A DNA stretch of 52,818 nt, taken from Pseudomonas sp. Irchel 3H7 (GTDB lineage: Bacteria; Pseudomonadota; Gammaproteobacteria; Pseudomonadales; Pseudomonadaceae). The notes under the pieces were generated by a model that was not told the DNA's origin, searched no databases, and saw nothing but the letters and a program-made list of their open reading frames with translations. Shown in pieces: positions 49,557 to 52,818 of the stretch. The DNA lies in contig NZ_FYEA01000020.1 in assembly GCF_900187605.1 (NCBI RefSeq), positions 1 to 52,818 of the forward strand, written 5' to 3'. Within the stretch, counting starts at the first letter, position 1; each line of letters begins with the position of its first letter. The position numbers were made by a program, and so were the translations under genes.

Positions 49557-50906
49557 ATGAACATGCCTGAAAACGCGCCGTCGCCACTGGCCAGCCAACT
49601 GAAGCTGGACGCGCACTGGATGCCGTACACCGCCAACCGCAATTTCCAGCGCGATCCGCGTTTGATCGTTGGCGCCGAAGGCAGCTGGTTGATCGACGAC
49701 AAGGGCCGCCGGGTATACGACTCGCTGTCCGGTCTGTGGACCTGCGGCGCCGGCCACACCCGCAAGGAAATTCAGGAAGCGGTCTCCAAGCAGTTGGGCA
49801 CCCTCGATTACTCGCCGGGCTTCCAGTACGGCCACCCATTGTCGTTCCAGCTGGCTGAGAAAATCACCGAGCTGACCCCGGGCAATCTGAACCATGTGTT
49901 CTTCACCGACTCCGGTTCCGAGTGCGCTGACACCGCGGTGAAAATGGTCCGTGCCTACTGGCGCCTGAAGGGGCAGTCGACCAAAACCAAAATGATTGGC
50001 CGTGCCCGTGGCTACCACGGCGTGAACATCGCCGGCACCAGCCTCGGCGGCGTCAACGGTAACCGCAAGCTGTTCGGTCAGGCGATGATGGACGTCGATC
50101 ATCTGCCGCACACGCTGCTGGCCAGCAACGCCTTCTCCCGTGGCATGCCGGAGCAGGGCGGTATCGCCTTGGCCGATGAACTGCTGAAGCTGATCGAACT
50201 GCACGACGCTTCGAACATCGCCGCCGTATTCGTAGAGCCTATGGCCGGTTCCGCCGGCGTGCTGGTGCCACCGCAGGGTTACCTGAAACGTCTGCGCGAG
50301 ATCTGCGACCAGCACAGCATTCTGTTGGTGTTCGACGAAGTGATCACCGGTTTCGGCCGTACCGGCAACATGTTCGGCGCTGACACCTTTGGCGTGACCC
50401 CGGACCTGATGTGCATCGCCAAGCAAGTCACCAACGGCGCGATCCCGATGGGCGCGGTGATTGCCAGCTCCGAGATCTACCAGACCTTCATGAATCAGCC
50501 GACCCCTGAGTACGCGGTGGAATTCCCGCACGGCTACACCTACTCGGCGCACCCGGTGGCTTGCGCCGCTGGCCTGGCAGCGCTCGATCTGCTGCAAAAG
50601 GAAAATCTGGTGCAGAGCGTCGCTGAAGTAGCACCGCATTTCGAAAACGCGCTGCATGGCCTGAAAGGTTCGAAGAACGTTATCGACATCCGTAACTTCG
50701 GTCTGGCCGGCGCGATCCAGATTGCCGGTCGTGACGGCGACGCCATCGTGCGTCCGTTCGAAGCGGGCATGGCCCTGTGGAAAGCCGGGTTCTACGTGCG
50801 CTTCGGCGGCGACACCCTGCAGTTCGGCCCAACCTTCAATAGCAAGCCGCAAGACCTCGATCGTCTGTTCGATGCGGTCGGCGAAGTGCTGAACAAGCTC
50901 GACTGA
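49557..50906 (+). CDS. bauA: Beta-alanine--pyruvate transaminase (omega-transaminase)
   Basis: 449 aa, class III PLP aminotransferase. PLP-lysine in CIAKQVTNGAIPMGAV (about Lys288), the Asp of LLVFDEVITGFGRTG and VEPMAGSAGV. LDAHWMPYTANRNF and the YTYSAHPVACAAGLAAL stretch match BauA. It converts beta-alanine plus pyruvate to malonate semialdehyde plus alanine. Followed 77 bases on by mmsA, which removes that product. The nearest ribosome site is GCGAGG. Full length and intact. Confidence 0.94.
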   Translation: MNMPENAPSPLASQLKLDAHWMPYTANRNFQRDPRLIVGAEGSWLIDDKGRRVYDSLSGLWTCGAGHTRKEIQEAVSKQLGTLDYSPGFQYGHPLSFQLAEKITELTPGNLNHVFFTDSGSECADTAVKMVRAYWRLKGQSTKTKMIGRARGYHGVNIAGTSLGGVNGNRKLFGQAMMDVDHLPHTLLASNAFSRGMPEQGGIALADELLKLIELHDASNIAAVFVEPMAGSAGVLVPPQGYLKRLREICDQHSILLVFDEVITGFGRTGNMFGADTFGVTPDLMCIAKQVTNGAIPMGAVIASSEIYQTFMNQPTPEYAVEFPHGYTYSAHPVACAAGLAALDLLQKENLVQSVAEVAPHFENALHGLKGSKNVIDIRNFGLAGAIQIAGRDGDAIVRPFEAGMALWKAGFYVRFGGDTLQFGPTFNSKPQDLDRLFDAVGEVLNKLD

Positions 50907-50983
50907 TTTTTCCCTCTATATATAAGTACAAACAGCCGGCGCCCCTCGTGGGCGTCTGCGGACAAGAATTCAGGAGTTTTTCG

Positions 50984-52477
50984 ATGAGCGTTATCCCGCA
51001 TTTGATCAATGGCGAACTGGTGACCGAGAACGGTCGCGCAGTTGATGTGTTCAACCCGTCTACCGGTCAGGCTATCCACAAGCTGCCACTGGCCAGCCAG
51101 GCAACCATCCAGAAAGCCATCGATGCCGCCAAGGCAGCGTTCCCGGCCTGGCGCAACACGCCACCGGCCAAACGTGCGCAGGTAATGTTCCGCTTCAAGC
51201 AACTGCTGGAGCAGAACGAAGCGCGCATCTCGCAATTGATCAGTGAAGAACACGGCAAGACCCTGGAAGACGCCGCCGGTGAACTGAAGCGTGGTATCGA
51301 GAACGTCGAGTTCGCTTGCGCAGCTCCAGAAATCCTCAAGGGCGAGTACAGCCGCAACGTCGGCCCGAACATCGACGCATGGTCGGACTTCCAGCCGCTG
51401 GGCATCGTTGCCGGGATCACCCCGTTCAACTTCCCGGCCATGGTGCCGCTGTGGATGTACCCGTTGGCGATCGTCTGCGGCAACTGCTTTATCCTCAAGC
51501 CGTCCGAGCGCGATCCAAGCTCGACACTGCTGATCGCACAGTTGCTGCTGGAAGCCGGTTTGCCGAAAGGCGTGATGAGCGTGGTTCACGGTGACAAGAC
51601 TGCAGTAGACGCGCTGATCGAAGCGCCGGAAGTCAAAGCGCTGAGCTTTGTCGGTTCGACGCCGATCGCTGAATACATCTATGCCGAAGGCACCAAGCGC
51701 GGCAAACGCGTTCAGGCACTGGGCGGCGCGAAGAACCACGCAGTGTTGATGCCGGATGCCGATCTGGACAACGCGGTCAGCGCACTGATGGGCGCGGCCT
51801 ACGGTTCCTGCGGCGAGCGCTGCATGGCGATTTCGGTCGCTGTGTGTGTGGGTGACCAGGTGGCGGATGCTCTGGTGGCGAAACTGGTTCCACAGATCCA
51901 AGCGCTGAAAATCGGTGCCGGCACTTCTTGCGGTCTGGACATGGGCCCACTGGTGACCGGTCAGGCGCGCGACAAAGTCAGCGGTTACGTAGATGACGGC
52001 GTGGCAGCGGGCGCGACTCTGGTGGTCGACGGTCGTGGTTTCAGCGTGGCCGGTCATGAAGAAGGCTTCTTCCTCGGTGGCTGCCTGTTCGACAACGTCA
52101 CCCCAGAGATGCGCATCTATAAAGAAGAGATCTTCGGCCCGGTACTGTGCATCGTTCGTGTGAACAGTCTGGAAGAGGCAATGCAACTGATCAACGATCA
52201 CGAATACGGAAACGGCACCTGCATCTTCACCCGTGACGGTGAAGCGGCGCGCCTGTTCTGCGACGAGATCGAGGTCGGCATGGTTGGCGTTAACGTACCG
52301 CTGCCGGTGCCGGTGGCTTATCACAGCTTTGGCGGCTGGAAGCGTTCGCTGTTCGGCGACCTGCATGCCTATGGTCCGGATGGTGTGCGCTTCTACACCC
52401 GTCGCAAGGCGATCACCCAGCGCTGGCCGCAACGGGCGAGCCATGAGGCTTCGCAGTTCGCCTTTCCTAGCTTGTAA
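50984..52477 (+). CDS. mmsA: CoA-acylating methylmalonate/malonate semialdehyde dehydrogenase
   Basis: 497 aa from ATG 50984 (CAGGAG). Aldehyde dehydrogenase fold with NAD loop GITPFNFPAMVPLWM, KPSERDPSS, LGGAKNHAVLMPDAD and catalytic Cys in GSCGERCMAIS (about residue 286). The MmsA-type signature PLPVPVAYHSFGGWKRSLFGD is complete. It oxidatively decarboxylates malonate semialdehyde to acetyl-CoA, NADH and CO2, and also acts in valine and thymine degradation. Second gene of the bau operon, with a strong terminator after it. Confidence 0.95.
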   Translation: MSVIPHLINGELVTENGRAVDVFNPSTGQAIHKLPLASQATIQKAIDAAKAAFPAWRNTPPAKRAQVMFRFKQLLEQNEARISQLISEEHGKTLEDAAGELKRGIENVEFACAAPEILKGEYSRNVGPNIDAWSDFQPLGIVAGITPFNFPAMVPLWMYPLAIVCGNCFILKPSERDPSSTLLIAQLLLEAGLPKGVMSVVHGDKTAVDALIEAPEVKALSFVGSTPIAEYIYAEGTKRGKRVQALGGAKNHAVLMPDADLDNAVSALMGAAYGSCGERCMAISVAVCVGDQVADALVAKLVPQIQALKIGAGTSCGLDMGPLVTGQARDKVSGYVDDGVAAGATLVVDGRGFSVAGHEEGFFLGGCLFDNVTPEMRIYKEEIFGPVLCIVRVNSLEEAMQLINDHEYGNGTCIFTRDGEAARLFCDEIEVGMVGVNVPLPVPVAYHSFGGWKRSLFGDLHAYGPDGVRFYTRRKAITQRWPQRASHEASQFAFPSL

Positions 52478-52490
52478 GTAGGGCAGTGCA

Positions 52491-52527
52491 GCGAAGGCCG
52501 ACCCCTTGGGGTCGGCCTTCGCCTTTT
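52491..52527 (+). terminator. Strong intrinsic terminator of the bauA-mmsA operon
   Basis: A 15-bp perfect stem GCGAAGGCCGACCCC / GGGGTCGGCCTTCGC with a 2-base TT loop (52491-52522) is followed by CTTTTC. It separates mmsA from the rRNA-type promoters that follow. Confidence 0.93.
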
Positions 52528-52569
52528 CGGGGATTTTTGACTGATGTGACAGAATTATGAAAATAGGTG

Positions 52570-52597
52570 TTGACGGCAGATTTCAGATGTCTATAAT
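52570..52597 (+). promoter_or_regulatory. Strong sigma70 promoter 1 (rRNA-operon type)
   Basis: TTGACG (52570-52575), 16-base spacer, TATAAT (52592-52597). It precedes a second promoter by about 146 bases and lies after the mmsA terminator. No gene follows inside the window. Confidence 0.75.
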
Positions 52598-52715
52598 TCG
52601 CCCCACTTCCGGCGCAGTCGAAACGGAAAACTCCTTGAGATTCAATGAGTTATGTAGGTTTCGGCAGCAGGTTGCTTCAGTTCATCGAAGTCGAAAGGAA
52701 GTTGAAAAAGAGGTG

Positions 52716-52743
52716 TTGACAGCAGCGTGTAACGCTGTAGAAT
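52716..52743 (+). promoter_or_regulatory. Strong sigma70 promoter 2 (rRNA-operon type)
   Basis: TTGACA (52716-52721), 16-base spacer, TAGAAT (52738-52743), followed by a GC-rich discriminator (CGCCTCCCGC), a feature of stringently controlled rRNA promoters. The leader that follows (CGCAAGTGGTTGAAGTTGTT) matches my memory of Pseudomonas 16S operon upstream sequence. The 16S gene itself is outside the window. Confidence 0.75.
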
Positions 52744-52818
52744 TCGCCTCCCGCTGACGAGAGATCGGAAGCGCAAGTGGTTGAAGTTGTTGAAGAATTC
52801 TTCGAAAACTTCTGAAAA

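Noticed and set aside
50792..52444. 550-aa open frame on the minus strand
   Set aside because: Antisense to mmsA, which has the full catalytic signature.
52557..52757. 66-aa open frame at the right end
   Set aside because: Overlaps two near-consensus promoters of an apparent rRNA operon; composition is non-coding.

Overview
The window reads as chromosomal DNA of a Pseudomonas, most likely of the P. fluorescens lineage. The grounds are GC-rich codon use, dense REP/REPIN-type palindromes built on GGAGCGAGCCTGCTCGCG and GCAGCCTTCGGCAGCTCC, typical Pseudomonas neighbourhoods (tad, cueR-copA, bauA-mmsA) and a closing segment that looks like a Pseudomonas rRNA-operon promoter region. I see no tRNA, CRISPR or prophage. 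The only IS trace is a truncated IS3-type orfA at the left edge.

Layout. 1-1226: IS3 end, three 110-bp repeats, a strongly structured leader and a DUF6124 gene. 1227-9929: Flp/Tad pilus assembly genes on the minus strand (rcpC, rcpA, tadZ, tadA, tadB, tadC, tadD, DUF3613), diverging from two Flp pilins and a stand-alone receiver protein. tadE/F/G and a prepilin peptidase are absent. 9930-14350: a 340-bp interspersed repeat, a 72-bp tandem REP array, an orphan two-partner-secretion transporter and a repeat-rich Gly/Thr lipoprotein. 14350-18094: MaoC hydratase and high-molecular-weight FabG diverging from a thiolase, a fatty acyl-CoA cassette. 18305-21595: a dCache chemoreceptor with an amino-acid-binding motif and a RIO-type kinase. 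21930-26787: an MFS transporter, then the copper module (copA-cueR, a small secreted protein, copZ) with two CueR-type operators. 26875-33367: two MFS transporters, a zinc-less alcohol dehydrogenase/monooxygenase pair beside a LysR gene, and an ArsR-like regulator.

33486-48376 is a purine/nucleobase region. It holds an adenine/adenosine deaminase, a 2OG-Fe(II) oxygenase, a BMP-type binding protein, an 8-oxoguanine deaminase, a nucleoside-type ABC transporter (ATPase and two permeases), a RutR-like TetR regulator and an NCS2 permease. It is interrupted by a Ca/H antiporter, an SDR/MerR pair, a frameshifted membrane gene and YigZ. Together these genes would import purines or nucleosides and deaminate or oxidise them. 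48498-52477: a LysR regulator, bauA and mmsA, which degrade beta-alanine (an end product of pyrimidine breakdown) to acetyl-CoA. 52530-52818: tandem strong promoters that probably drive an rRNA operon beyond the window.

The least explained signals are the switch-like leader before the DUF6124 gene, three consensus DnaA boxes in one 640-bp intergenic region, the incomplete Tad locus with a degenerate TadZ P-loop, the orphan TpsB beside a minisatellite-encoded lipoprotein, and the oxygenase inside the purine cluster.
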